Part shown: in pieces, positions 1 to 13,007 of the stretch
How the letters are laid out: every line of letters starts with the position of its first letter
Position numbering within the stretch: the first letter of the stretch is position 1
Origin: Stropharia rugosoannulata
Lineage: Eukaryota > Basidiomycota > Agaricomycetes > Agaricales > Strophariaceae
DNA: 64,000 nucleotides
NCBI GenBank assembly: GCA_028532985.1
Contig: JANCIK010000002.1
Location: 3,410,001-3,474,000 of the forward strand
Reading direction: 5' to 3'
Notes under the pieces: generated by a model
What the model was told of the DNA's origin: nothing
Database searches by the model: none
The model's input: only the letters and a program-made list of their open reading frames with translations
Program-made: the position numbers and the translations under genes

Positions 1-39
1 ACTTCTTTTACCATGGTCGACGTCTCTTCTCGCTTGCAG

Positions 40-2836
40 GGTATTTTGATTACCCCGTTGTCTGCGCTACTATGCTGTTCTTTTTGCCAGTATTCTCGGT
101 TGTAACCTCTCGAATTATAAAAGGCAGAGACAAGCATTTTGAAATCTGGTCGCCGAACTCCCAACAACATCCCTTCTATCCAGGTCGGCGTGACATCAAT
201 TATCAGCTTGGGTTAAGCCTATCTGAAGAATTAAGACGATGCGACGGTCACTTGGGCCGCTTCGACCCAACAGTTTCTCCCCAGCTGTTCATTTCCCAGC
301 GACCATGGCTCCCTTACATGAAAAGAATCCCCTCGGACAATGAACCAGAATTTGCCGTGGCCTTTGATGTCTGGAACAGGAAATCACGCTGTCGTGGATA
401 CGTGAGCGACACCTATATGTATGAATTACATTACCGTTTAGATGTGCTTTTCAAGGACTCGGACCTGGTTAAAGAAATCAAACACATTGACTATCGAATC
501 TGGCAATTACGACCTTGCGTTCTTCACGATAACATCGAAGTTCTAAATGATTTACTTCGTTTTGACGAATTTGTCGACTTGTTAGCAGATTTGCAAAGTG
601 GGTTCAAACATTTGGACGCATGGAACCGTCTCGCAAAAGCAATCATAACAGACCATCAAGAGGGAATGTGTACGCTAAGCCATGTCGAACGTGCAGATGA
701 CACTCTGATAGGAGTTTGGCTGAACGGGGTAGATGAAGAGGACGGAATAAGAATGTTGCGACATCGAGTCCCCTGCTTCATTCTTCATGAAGTAGAGCCC
801 ACGCAGGACCTGGCCCAAGTACATCCATTTCTGGACTGGGTATCAGGTTCATCTGTTACTGCTTTGGATAAAGCCTACCACGTTTACGATCGTATTTTGA
901 AGGTAGCGGGTGTAGATCTACGAGACATGGATCGAGACTTCGGAATGTCGACGGCAGAAGAGCTAAATCCAACAGCAGACAAATGGCGCGCATCACCCTC
1001 TGCTCAAGGATATGAAAATGGGACTTACCAGGAACCCCGGAATGCCGATGTGATGCAAGCTGGTTCCAAACACACAGACACCCAGAGGCCGGAAGCAGAG
1101 GAAATTATACCACCACCAGTTCGGAACGCCTTTCCCGGCAAGTGGACACATTGGACCGAGGATACTGTTGAAGAGGCTGGGCGCGATACCCCGAGTATGG
1201 AGATTTTAGGGAAGGCACACAAAAATGCAATAGGACGTTACCGCTTTTATGACAGAGAGAATCGACGCGTACTCGGATTTGACGAGCCTGTTGTCCCCTC
1301 CGCCAACTATAAAGCTGATATGAACCTATATGGTTTGCCGGTACCGTCACCCCTGCTATTCGTGTGCAAGGTCAATCATAAAATTGAACATCGTTATCCT
1401 CGCTCTGTATGGATGTACAAAACGGACCGACCATTGACCGACGACATTGACCGAATTTACGTCCCTTCTAGTCCCTCCTTGTCCCCTCCTAGTTCTTCTG
1501 TGAACCTTCACCAGCAAAAAAACGTCCCTATATCTCTCCTACAAGAAGTTCGCCAGTCATATAGCATACTTGAGGGCGGGGATAGTGAATTGGATGACGA
1601 GGATTGGTCCCAGGAATCGCCCACCATTGTTCCGGCGGACGTCAGTCGAATATTGCCAAGTTCCCCTGACGCGGATTCAACTCAAGAAAATACCGACTCG
1701 GCAGTTTCTCAAATAAGCTCGACCCCGGAAATTATATCTGTCACGCTTAATGGAACGACAGAAATTCCATCTGAACCTGCGCTAAGTAAACGCAAACGGT
1801 CCCCTTTACCCGATGAAGAGGCAGATCATTCCAAGGTATTACTCCCGGAAGAGACCGAAGCGCTTCCTCAGACTGTCGCTGTAAGAAGTATTGCATTCAT
1901 CCATTATATTGAGACATGATCCTCATAAGTTTTATGTTTGCATAGGACACTGAACGTGTTGACGTTAATACTCCTCCCATTGACGACCCACGCATTGACC
2001 CGAAAGATGACAACCTATATAAGCAATGCACTGCCCAAACTTTACACGACCATCCTAACATTCTTGACAAGACGCACGAGGCGGACTCCATTCTATACGA
2101 TTCCCCAGAACCCCGGGCCTGCACGATGGATCTGTTTAGTCGCATGGATTGGTCTGACTTACAGAACTGCCCGCCGAGTACTGGTCCATCATTGACTATA
2201 TCTGCCCCTGCCCCTGCCCCTGCGTCGATGTCGTTTTGGGAACACACAAGACAAGTGACTTTTGCTCTTCCGCGTCAAACGTCAGAGCAGATGCAGTCTT
2301 TGGAACACTTGTTTCCTACGGTTACAAAGACGGACTTACACTTAAATGACACTGTTTCCAAAGACTCGCGATCGACGTGCTTGGTTATATGGAACTTCCC
2401 AGCACATTATCTATGGGAACATGTTATCGCCTGGGTTAAGGAAGTGCAGGAGGACCTCAAGGATCACCCAAAAGCGCTAAAACGTGTTCTTCGTACAAAT
2501 GAACGAGGGCATCAGGTATACTGGTTTAAGTTTTCGAGTATTAAGTCGGCTACCCTATTTCGAGGGTCTGTCGCAGCTCGAAGGATAATTGCAGGGGGGC
2601 ACTTAATTTCTTGCGATTTTATCCCAGACCAAGATTATGCAGGCGCCAATGGACGATCGCAGGATTATTGGCAAGGCAACACCCTATCACATGGAAGGCA
2701 TTTGAGCGACGTACATTCTACAACACTGTGTCCATTTTCTTTTACTACCTCGGACCTCTTTGGTCGTCTGCGGCTTCCCTCTATTGATTTTACCCTTCCA
2801 ACTCATTCGCATAAGAGGAGGCGCACAAAAAAATAA
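40..2836 (+). CDS. Lineage-specific protein with RRM-like C-terminus (5' partial)
   Basis: I do not recognise a named family. Two exons are visible, up to 1880 and 1946-2836, separated by a 65-nt GT-AG intron that keeps the frame. The frame is open to the left window edge and a good acceptor (TTGCAG) ends at 39, so the gene probably starts upstream; the first in-frame ATG is at 72. From that ATG the protein has 899 residues. The N-terminal two thirds show no motif I can name. A Ser/Pro/Glu-rich linker follows, with the basic patch SKRKRSPLP and a CCCCTG-repeat stretch coding for Ala-Pro. Residues about 747-832 look RRM-like: LVIWNFP resembles RNP2 and YWFKFSSIKSATLF resembles RNP1. The protein ends in a basic tail (KRRRTKK). 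I infer a nucleic-acid-binding nuclear protein. A relative of a retroelement ORF1 protein is possible, but no reverse transcriptase lies beside it. Confidence 0.6.
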
Positions 2837-5717
2837 ACGGGGAGCGCCAAATGCAAGCATATGGCATGCTCTTCTTGAGATAGACACTTTCATTTCCTTG
2901 TGAAGTAAGATATCGCCAGGACTGTAACTTGACGTAAATAATAGTACTCGAGTTTAATTCTTGTAAAGTTTGAATTGGAATATGCAGTTCATTTTCTACT
3001 TGTCTTTAACATGTTTATATACAGCTCTTGCAATTCCACGTCTCTGCCGCCCCTTTATTGTCATAAATATATTTACTTCCTACTCTATTTCAAGCATTGT
3101 ATGACTACTTGAGAGATTGTGACTGCCATCTGACCCTAACTATCTATATCTACTTGGGGAGAGGGAATAATTTAGTTGTAGTATTTAAAGGCCCGTGTTT
3201 ACTATTGTAACCATGCGTCACAAGAGCAAACCTTGCAATCTGACAATTATGAATAACCATTTCGGCAAGGGAGTAACACTCACTCTCCTATTATTGCAAT
3301 GTTTAGTAGACACCCAGCTTTATTATAACAACGTAACAGACACACATACCTTACAACCTTCAACGTAAACAACCTACTTTATTAACACATAACAGTTAAA
3401 GAAACAATAACAATAAGTAGTCAAAAGCTCGTATCAATATAATCCTCAGGATATTGGAGATATTGTTACGGCTTCTATCGTTAGTTATTAAACCTACATC
3501 TTTTTGCAAGATAAGTAAGAATTGCAATCTCTTGTCCAACCGGTAAGGAATTGTATTATGTTCTCTAGTCTAAGCATACCTATATTTCTGAAACGTTGGG
3601 AAACAAACTTACAATCTTTATTATAAAAAATATCACGTTATAACTAATCATAATTACGCTGAGCATTATAGCTAGCAGTCATAAAGTCGGATGAATATAA
3701 CGTCTTAAATGAGGTCTGCCAGAGTATTTTTTGATGTAGGGATAATCGCACCATATAATTCATCATGAGAGTGTCGTGGTTTGTGTACTACTATATAACT
3801 ACCAGACGGTATTATAAATAAACTGTTCCAAATTTGAGACTTTCAGGTGTTAGGACAAGGCCCTTACAAGACATGCTGTAATGTTTTAGTAATATGGCAC
3901 CAAATGTAGCAGATTACATTGATTATTCCGGGTTGTATGACCTTGCAGGATTTACCCGAGTCACCCGATGTCATAACGCAAATAATTATGTCCAACCCTG
4001 CAGAGACAGATATGTTCGCAATTTGGAGGTCCTGCATGAAATGATATTAGAGATGTATAATTTGGGTGCTACTGAATGAAGCCTACCTCCGACAATGCCT
4101 TGTCCTTCAAATCAATGTTACCGAGCCTAGAGACAAAATCAGTACAGATCCTGTCAGAGACGCGAAGTCATCGCATACAGGTATACAGTAGCAACTGCGA
4201 GACTCAGTCAGTCAGTCATGGGGATCTAATTATTTGGGCTGATGAAGAGTAGACATACCGATACCCTCGACTGATTACCGGTACATAATATGGTCAGAAG
4301 AGATGTTCGGTGAATGAGTTGAGGACATACCAAATTGAAACAGAATGAAGGGTGACTAACAATAATTTTATGAACGGCGGAGAATATAAATCACGACTCG
4401 AGTTCTTTACAAGTACAAGAGGAACCCATTTGCGAAGTCCTCTGACTAGATTGATCAATACCTCTTTTCTAAGAAGTCATTACAATAGGTGCTCACGCTT
4501 GCACACATCTAGCACCTAAAGTCAAATTATATGCGCATTCAAGGACCCTGAAAGTCAGCCAAGATGTATACAACTAATTAAAACTTGTACGCACCCCAAA
4601 GCGCCATTGTCGACTGGATCATGAGCTTCTCCACTGCACCATAGACAAGGGTCAGGCGAGCCAGGCAGAGGCATGTCGCCAGATAAAAGGCTTAGTCGAG
4701 GAACTTGTGAAGTCTACTGTGCTGTGATTGCATACGCTCTAGAGAGGCAGCGCAGGTGGAGGGAGAACCAAAAAGAGGGACAACAACACAAAGAGAGGAA
4801 GGGGTAAACCTGCACCGTGCGATGGCAGGCACCACGGCAGCCTCAAATACATTGCAGATCGTGTCTGTTTGTTTGGTCTGCGAAGGAGCGCGCCTCCTGG
4901 ATGCTTAGGGGGATGCTTGGTCCTGCTGGTCGCGGAGAGGGGCGGCGGTCAAGGGCGGTCATCGCTTCGGATTGAACTGTCCTCACGCGATGAGTTGGAC
5001 GAGGGCGCGGGGGCCAAGCGTGGCCGCTCGTCGGCACTGCCACTCCCAGGCACTGTCGCGTCTTTGCCTTTTCTGGAAGTAGAGATCATTCCCACGACAC
5101 CCGTTTAAGTTTAGGCGTTTAGTGCCCAGGCAAGCTATGTAAAAATCTTCTGCTATTATATACACAGGCTCCGAAGGCTTCTTCAGTATTCAGAGTAATA
5201 CACAATCAGTACTTGATTATTAGTGCGTGGGTTTACAGTCGGTGTACAAGAAAAGTAACAGATCGTCAAGCGGCATGAAATGAAAATACAAATCCTGGGG
5301 TATCCATGCGTATTTCGTGGGTAGTAATAAATGAAAAGGATGTTACCTTGTGCCACCTCGACTCTGGTCGATCTTGCAGAACGCTCGAGTGATCACTGAA
5401 AAAATAGGAGAGCTCGGGAGATACAAAGAATAGAGAAGATTGACACTTTTGTATTCCGGGATAATATTACATTACAAACAACTGTAAGAGCCAAAGGAAG
5501 CGAAGAAGAGTAACAGGCAGAAACTAAGCGAGGACAAACTACAATGATGCCTACTTTCAGTTAATTTTGGTAGGTGGATTAAAAACCTATAAACCCGCAT
5601 CATCGAGAAGAAAACGATGGGAAGAATAGCTGGAGAATAATGTACTTGTGGCACGCATTGTGCAATAGAGAGCAATGATACAAAGAGAAGAAGCCCGCAA
5701 GACGAGGGGCGAAGTGA
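2837..5717. other. AT-rich gene-poor stretch
   Basis: No convincing gene. From 2.9 to 4.7 kb the sequence is strongly AT-rich with only short ORFs; the one at 3894-4079 has 61 codons and no recognisable motif. From 4.75 to 5.1 kb it turns GC-rich and short ORFs appear on both strands, with no splice-linked continuation. The composition differs sharply from the genes on either side. This could be a decayed mobile element, but I see no terminal repeat or coding relic that proves it. Confidence 0.5.
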
Positions 5718-7904
5718 TCAATCGCTTTCGCTGCCGTCCGCCTCCTGCATCATGCCTACCTCGTACTCACCACACACATCCCAGCGTGAGCCCTCAGCAG
5801 CAGCCGACACGTACTTCACGAACCGCATCACGCGCTCATCGCGAAGTACCAGTAGCAGCCTGTTAAAGCCCGGTTGGACCGCCAGGAGTGTGCTATCCTC
5901 CTCCTCGTCCTCCTCCTCATCCATGGCCTCTGCTTGCGCCTCCTCTGAGTCGCTCGAACCATGTTCAGCCTTCACTTTTCGGGAGCCGGCCGCCGATGAT
6001 GTCGAAGACTCGGCCTCTTCTGGACCCGGCGCTTTCGACTTCTTGCGGCTACCTGAGCGATAAATAGCAGGGTCATCTTCCTCGTTATGCGGGGCCATGT
6101 AACACTAGATAGGCAGCGAAAACAAAACATCAGTCATATACAATAAAGGTTCCGGACGGAGATAGTCTTACCTCCCAGCCACCCCATTCCGCCGCTTGCC
6201 AGCCTCGCGGATCGGCCTCGTTACTGCGCGCGGGGGGTGTCAGGCCCAGCACAACGTCCAGCCGCGCCTCTTTTTCTTCGCTAGTGGCGAGCGTGTAGTC
6301 CAGGCCTGGGCGGAACCGGCGCGCCTCTACTGCGTGACGTAGGGGCATGAGTCGCGACACGATCGCGAGCCAGGCACGGAAAGCGGGACTCGCGAAAAGC
6401 TCGTCTTGCAGGCCGCGCATGATGCTGTCCGTTGAAGATGCATAACGAGGAGTGACGGCCTCTCGAGGGCCGCCTTCTTCGTGCGGTTTGAGCACACAGT
6501 AGCGCCACTTGTGAGGCGGTCCCTTTATTTTCCAGTTGTCTGCCGTTCCACATGTGTGCGCGGGAATACATCCCGCACGAGCTTGGCCCAGCCCGTCTTT
6601 AGTATCTAAATCGCGCAGGCGGGGTTCGAGGGCTTCAGCGAGAGGAGTATTGAGGAACGAATGAAGTTCCAGTGACGATTCTTCAACAAAACGTGCTGCT
6701 AGAGCGTTCATCGTTCTTTTTTGGAGATAAACCGGGTTCAGGAATTCTGTGAGAAACGCGACATGGTCCTCCGAGAGTTCACTATGGGGCAAAATTTCAT
6801 CGTCGCCCGCCGGATACGATTTGAATATGGTGGAGGTGGATGTCTAGATAATAATCAATATAGCATTTTGATAAGGTAGCAGAATGACGTACGAGTTGCT
6901 CGCGCGAGCTTTTTACTTCCTCTGCAGCAGCAGCTTCGGGGACGTAACCTTCTTCGCCTTCCTGAGCTGAGTGGAACCAGCCACTGATGCTCAGTCGCGC
7001 CCTGCCATCCTCACCTTCCCCGCCAACGACAACTTCCTCGACGGAATGGAACGACTTGCCGGGCTGTACCTCGAAGAAAATGAACTGGTTCCAACTCGGG
7101 GGGATAGCTTTCGAGGGCATCGACTCGGGTTCTGGTTGGCCGTCTTCGTTGATCTTAACGGGATAGAGTTCCAATGCGCCTCCCCAGTCTTTATTCCATA
7201 GTTGGTAGTGCGGCAGTGGCATGTAGAGGATATAGGACACCCGTCGTGTGCCGATGACATCGTCATGATTAAGGAGATGACAACCGCGCGTGTACGAGTT
7301 CACAGACATGTCCTGCTTTTTTCCAGAAAGCGGGCCGCAGCCTGTGACAGATCGTAGAAACTCACGGAACTTAGGTGAGTAGAGCGCATCTCTGAGGGAG
7401 AGGAGAGACGGGAGGCGGGCAATTTGGTCGGGTGTGAGATAGTTGAGGGAAGCCAAATCGCCCGTTTGGTTGACCTGCGCAACGAATGGATGAACATTGG
7501 GTTCAAATTTGCACGAAATCGACAGCGGCGTTCGACACACGAGAAAGAGACAATACCTTGTAAATGTCGGTCTCTTTCTCTGTGAAACTAAGCTCACTCA
7601 AACATTCGTCCTTGACCGACCGCAACAGGTCCTCCTGGAAGAGCTTCTCGACGACGGCGTACTTGAACGGCGTGCTCTCATTGTACGCACTGTTCAGGCG
7701 CACGACGTTGTTGTGCTCGAACAAACCGTTTGAAAAGTGGGGCGTCGGATCCTTGGACATGATGAGGGCCTCGATGTTCCCGTCGCTGGGCGGGGTGGGG
7801 TACTGGGCTGGGAGGTCGGAATCGGCGCGTGAGACATGCGACGTCTTTATCTTCTTGGGGCGAGTGAGGTCGGGTTCTGGAGAACGTTCGTGCGTGCGAG
7901 CCAT
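5718..7904 (-). CDS. ofd1: Prolyl 3-hydroxylase Ofd1/Tpa1 (2OG-Fe(II) dioxygenase)
   Basis: Exons 7904-7557, 7474-6893, 6843-6172 and 6104-5718 give 662 residues; all junctions are GT-AG and in frame. The family hydroxylates a prolyl residue of ribosomal protein uS12 and, in fission yeast, regulates the sterol/oxygen transcription factor Sre1. The N-terminal dioxygenase domain carries the iron-binding pair His186 and Asp188 (in NHDD), the distal His259 (in SFHSVEEV) and the 2-oxoglutarate-binding Arg276 ahead of SISGWFH. The second, catalytically silent Tpa1 domain follows and ends in GGWECYMAP and an acidic, Lys-rich tail. The DIYK-VNQTGDL junction across intron 1 matches the family well. 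The start is the ATG at 7904, preceded by a nuclear-type basic stretch (RPKKIK). The gene stands alone between two deserts. Confidence 0.92.
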
Positions 7905-10900
7905 GTTTTGCGAGAAAGATGGCCAGGGAGCCGGGGCGATGTACTTATAAGCAAAAGAGAAATTTTGATCGAGCTGAGGTCGGTCACGGGCGAGGCAAGT
8001 CTGGCCAGTTACTTATTTTAAATGTCAGGTTTCATTCCATATGCTATCCATCTCTCACCTCTGCCCCCCATTCGCTCGGAGCACCTGCTCGCCCGCATCT
8101 GGGATCCTGGTAACCTTGCTACCTATCGTAATCAGGCCAAGGGGCATCCTATAAGCCCCACCAATCGCATTCTGCTTGTGGCTATTTATACGCCTCGATT
8201 CACCCCTTGGGAGACCGGCATTAGGCATGTCGAAACATAGTTGAGTGGCTATTCTGAAAGAGATTTGTCCAAGACGCAACACAGACATAGCGAACGGCTC
8301 GAACAGGGGCTATTACATACTGCTGAATAGAAGAAGAATTCAGACTGTCACCCGTGCATGTTCTTTGGCTGTACTTTCTGCGCTCTGTCGGTCTCTGAAG
8401 CTCTTGGACAGTCAATTAAAGCTGGAGCTGAGATCTAGACATTGTCCAAAACACGTTGTGCTTGCTACTTTAGCTTGATTGCACAGGCATAATATATATG
8501 TATCAAGCGCACAAGGACCCGTAATCGCCAACCAACAGCCAACCAGCTGCTGTGGCACGACTCCCGCAGTTGTCATTACTCTTACAGCGCATTCATTCAT
8601 CTCAAAGCCGTCCATCAACAGCACGGTCATCAGATGCTATTACAGCATCCCCAGCACACTATTACACTCACACAACCGCTCCAGAGCGGTCGAGATGGAC
8701 AAAGACAAAATAGCACAAACGCGACCCCGGCTTTATGCCCTGATTAACCAATGGCTGCGCGTGGTAGATATGCTTTCGCTGATCTCGTGTCGATCGCGCC
8801 AATGGTCGCTGGAAGCAGCTACCATGCCGTTGGTCCTGCGGTCTTCTAGGACTGTTGCAACATCGTACATTATCATGAACCGAGCAGGCGAAGCAACCTG
8901 AAGCAACTCATGCACCTCGGCTGGTACTCATCGATCGACAGCTGCGGGCGGATAAACGGTGTCCACCGAGGCCTAGAGCGCTCCCTGCAGATTCAGCGCA
9001 GATTTTTCCGCTGTGACTGCACTGCGCGCCATGCTCCATTACAGACGTGGGTGTGCACCATGCGCTTTTCGCCCAGTTCGTGTTGTAAATGTCTCGATCC
9101 ACCCCGGTAGTAATGTGGAGAGCTATCTGGGGTAATCGTACACAGTGACTTCCCTAAAATAGTAGCGCCCCCTCCAGTAGAGCTCCATAAAGTGGAGTCT
9201 GTGCATTACGGCTAGCAAAATAAAAGTCGTACTGACAATCTAGACCCCACACAGAGGTCGATCTACACTAGCGAATATATATGGTGCAAGGTCTCATGAG
9301 CCGTACAAACGAAAAACGAAGACGAGTGCGGTTAATGCTGTATATGTCCTATACGCCATCTCCTTCCTCCGACTGACAGCAGCTGACAGCAGACCTGAGC
9401 GTGGATTTCGTAGCCTTAATATTTACTTCATTTCTTGATACCGTCAAAAGACAAGCCCAGACCTGCTGTCCAAGTATTTGTGGAGCAGACAGACGTGTTT
9501 TCACAGCGCTCTATACGGCCTAATTCACCTTCTTCCTGTCCAAAATGTATACGCATTCTCCTTACAACTTTCTACGCCTCATTTAGACTAAGCGTGTCAA
9601 TATATGTAGCTTTTTCCATCCAACTTTGCGCGCATGGCATGAGCGGCACTCTGAGCGCCAAGCCTGGCAATCACTTGCTATGTATTGCCCACTTGCTATG
9701 TATTGCCTAATCTAGGCAACAGTATATCCCATGTCCACGTGCAAGTTTGATCCGTTCCCCACCCGGCCGACATCCAGGCTTTCCACTAAGAATCCACTTC
9801 TCCTTCTCTCCCGTTTCCTTCGAATAAGAACGGGTCATAAAAGTCCTGTCAGGTTCTGTATACTACCTCGCAGGCACGCACAAGCAGACCCTGCAATTTC
9901 CTGAACATAGCATGTATATTTTCCATCAACCATCAATGTTGTTGCCCATAGCAGCCGAATGGCTTTAGCGCCAAGCACCGGCGGAAAAGGCGCACGTATC
10001 TACGCGCATGTTGACGGCGCACTTCCAGACTCCCAAATCATATACGTCCCGCCGTGCTTCTCGTCCATCTATTTGCCTGTATGACGCGGTCATGACGCAC
10101 GTAGTCTGCTTCTGCGCGCCCATAGGCGTCTACTATTACTACCCAGCCCTCCGCCAAAGTCAATACCCACATCTCGCATAGCTGCTTTGCATACGATAGC
10201 AGCAACACACCTCAACGCTTCTACAATCCAGACTCTGCTAAGCGCAAACGCCAGATGGATTGGCTCCACAGAGTACATTCACAGGTACGAAATAGCTCCC
10301 TCGTGCGCCGTTCAGCATGCATCACACGGCGTGCCGCGCATAGAGGATGGGACGAAGAAAGCTTGATCGTGAATCCAGGAGTGCTCCGGCCCCGGTCTAG
10401 CCACGGGACTCGGGGCGCACATCCACAGCTACAATAGCGTGCACTCTCAGCCATTCTCCTGGGCCGACCAAACATGAACTTCGGCAGTAAGTAATGGCAG
10501 ATTCTACCAGCACCCTGCGACGAGGCACGACTGGGCTTAATCTGGGGGCACCTGGAATGTCAGAGCCCAATAGGCTTTGTTCCGCGCAGGATGGTAAAGT
10601 TAAGACAACACAAATGTGGTTATCTTTTGTTCAATTGCCAGAGGTACGCGGGACGGCGGTGATATCGCAGTTACGTCGCATAGTAGGAATGGAGGCCTGC
10701 CACCAATAGAGCCTTGTCTGGCAAATATAGCCTGACGTTGCTCAAAGTGAACCTGAGGGTTGCCAATCGACTCCTTGAAGAAGGGATGTTACATCCAATA
10801 GCGATGAATCCATGAATCTCTGGAGTAGATAGGCGGGGATGGGATTGGAATAAGCGGAGCATGACGGGGTAGGCAAATGCTCTTAGAGGTCGTCGTCGTC

Positions 10901-11167
10901 CAATTTTGACGCAGTCCGATGCCCGATACCGCAGAGGGATTGGCTCTTTAGAGTGAAGAAAGATATAGAAGCGACACCGACAGAAAAAGTCGAGCAAAGG
11001 GTTATCCCACTCACTAGCCTCCTCCGATTAATTACAGCCATAGAAACAATGACTGCGACTGAATCATGGTAGAGGTACGTCAAACCTATCCTTATAGAAA
11101 AGATAAGCCAGAGAAAAATACAGACATATGAAATATTGGACAACACGGTTGGGATAAGAATCCTGCC
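7905..11167. other. Gene-poor stretch of 3.3 kb
   Basis: No gene I can support. ORFs are short and lack splice-linked partners. The 5' part is the likely promoter of the Ofd1 gene. A 72-codon ORF at 8022-8240 begins 117 bases from the Ofd1 start and could be a small divergent gene, but nothing in it is recognisable. A perfect 18-bp tandem duplication lies at 9672-9707. Confidence 0.45.
9672..9707. repeat. Perfect tandem duplication, 2 x 18 bp
   Basis: The unit CACTTGCTATGTATTGCC occurs twice in immediate succession without a mismatch. It is intergenic and looks like a recent slippage event. Confidence 0.9.
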
Positions 11168-12796
11168 TCAGAAAATAACCTTCTTTCCCTCGCTTGCCAC
11201 AATGGCCACACTTTCCCTCTTTGCGAGGGCAAGGGCAGCACCAGGCTTGGGCCTTGACCTAGGTCCTTTATGCCTGACCGCCTCTCCCTGCTTCACCTCC
11301 TTGTGCTCCCATGAGCGCTTGGGGCGTTCAGGAACCGCTTCCCCATCAGCTTCTACGCCCTCAGTGTCAGCCCCTGCGGACGGGGAGACCGCAGGAACTT
11401 CACCGCGCGCGGCAGCGCGCGCCAGAAGGCGCTCAGCACGCTGTGGGCGCTTTTTCCCCTGGTTGGCAGCGCGTTCGCCAGGCGGTCGCACTTTGTATTG
11501 GCCACGACGCACCGCGTCGGGGCTTGCATACTCTACAAGCAAGTTGCGCCCATTCAGGTGATGGTTTTTAGGATTTATGAGCGCAGCCGTGGCGTGCTCG
11601 ACTGAAGTGAAATCGACAAAGGCGAAGCTATGAATGGTATGTGTGAATAAGGTCAGAAGGGTATTGTGAAATGTGGACATACCCCTTACACATTCCGGAG
11701 TCTTCAAATGTGCCCATTCGCACTTGCCTTATCCAATCGTCCAGAGACTCATTTTTCTCGGGGGACTCTTTGGGTGCAGTATCTTCATCATCCTGCTTCC
11801 CCTTATCCTCCTTATCCGCTTCATCCTCGGACTTGGGAAAAAGAGGTGGTGCACTCTTTCCCTTTTTATTACCGGGTTTATGTGCTGTCAATAACTGCCG
11901 TATACTCTCTTCGGTTGTCTCAAAACCCAGGTTTCCTATGAAGAGTGTCGGCGCAGCAGGCTGCTTTTGTGCCTTGAGGATTTTCTGGGCGGTTTTGGAA
12001 TGGATTCTATGGGCGAGAGCGGGGTCGGTCAAGGTAAGCTCGGCACCCGCTGCAGTAGCTGGACGCCCCTCAAAACTGTCACCTAATTTAAAGAATTAAA
12101 TATCGAGAATGAAAAATGTAATGGACTTCCCACCATCTTTAATGAGGAGTTTGCGACCCAGTAGAGGGCTTTCTGAGAGGGCGATCGCTGCCGTTTTTGC
12201 TTCCACCGTAGCAAAGTCAACATACGCAAACCTAACAAGACTAAGTGGAGAGTTCGTTTGCACAGAGATGACCAAACGTACCCCCGATTTTCAGGTTTCT
12301 TCCCGGGACCGGAGGGCGCCTTCATAGGCATGTTTATCCTTGTGATGCCAGAGACGTCGATGAAGAAGCGCCGCAGATCTTCCTGTTGTGTTTTGAATGA
12401 CAAGTTGCCCACCCATACAGAGTTCTGGCGCTTAATGGGCTCTATAGTTTTCGCTGAACCGTCTTTTAGCTTGCGCTTCTTCACAGGTGAGCCTTCTATG
12501 GTATCGCCCTCCGCGTTCTCCGTCTCCTTCTTCAGCTGTGCAGCTAGCTTGGCCTCCTTCTTTCGTCGCCGACGTTCAGCATGTGAAAGCACAGGAATCT
12601 CTTCATCATGTGCGTCTTCTTCCTCTTTGGCGTCGCCACTCTCCATCTCCTGGTCCTTGGCCTCCGCCTCGGTTTCTTCGACAGCAGCTGCAGCCTCAGC
12701 GGCCTCCCGCTCTTTCCTTTTCCTCTTGCGCTCCTTTTTGTCCTCGACCTGCGGTGTAGGACTCACGCTCTTAGATGAGGATGCTGATGGGGCCAT
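11168..12796 (-). CDS. NOP13: NOP13-like nucleolar protein with two RRMs
   Basis: Exons 12796-12282, 12231-12134, 12082-11683 and 11627-11168 give 490 residues. The first 125 residues are charged and basic (KERKRKRKER, VKKRKLK), as expected for a nucleolar protein. RRM1 spans about 127-204, with VWVGNLSF as RNP2 and GFAYVDF as RNP1, the latter rebuilt across intron 1. RRM2 spans about 250-372, with LFIGNLGF and GFAFVDF, again split by an intron. An acidic insertion of about 50 residues (272-320) sits between the first helix and the RNP1 strand of RRM2. A Lys/Arg-rich tail closes the protein. Domain order, the LLIKDGDSFEGRP link and length fit Nop13 (90S pre-ribosome); Nop12 is the alternative. 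An in-frame ATG at 12850 would add 18 residues, but the one at 12796 looks more natural. Confidence 0.82.
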
Positions 12797-13007
12797 GTTT
12801 AACGGGTATCTAATAGAGACGACCGACGATTCAGATTCCAAAAAACGCATTAACTTTTAAGCAAATAAAACGCGCCAAATCTTTTCCTTATCACGTGGAG
12901 CACTGAGCATTCCCCACGCGGCACCTCTTCTTTCAGAGTCCTCAAAGAGAGTCAGCAACTCCTGCGCACCTGCACCCCGTCTGCCCAGTGCCCAGCACCC
13001 AATAATT
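12797..13007. promoter_or_regulatory. Shared divergent promoter, NOP13-like / COA3
   Basis: Only 211 bp separate the two divergently oriented start codons, so both promoters must lie here. I see no clear TATA box. The pairing joins a ribosome biogenesis factor to a cytochrome oxidase assembly factor. Confidence 0.5.

Noticed and set aside
8022..8240. 72-codon ORF divergent from the Ofd1 gene
   Set aside because: It has a good ATG and some coding-like composition, but no family match or splice partner that I can see.
12258..12860. 200-codon plus-strand ORF opposite the NOP13-like gene
   Set aside because: Antisense shadow of the charged N-terminal coding region; Ser/Ala-rich composition mirrors Glu/Lys codons on the real strand.
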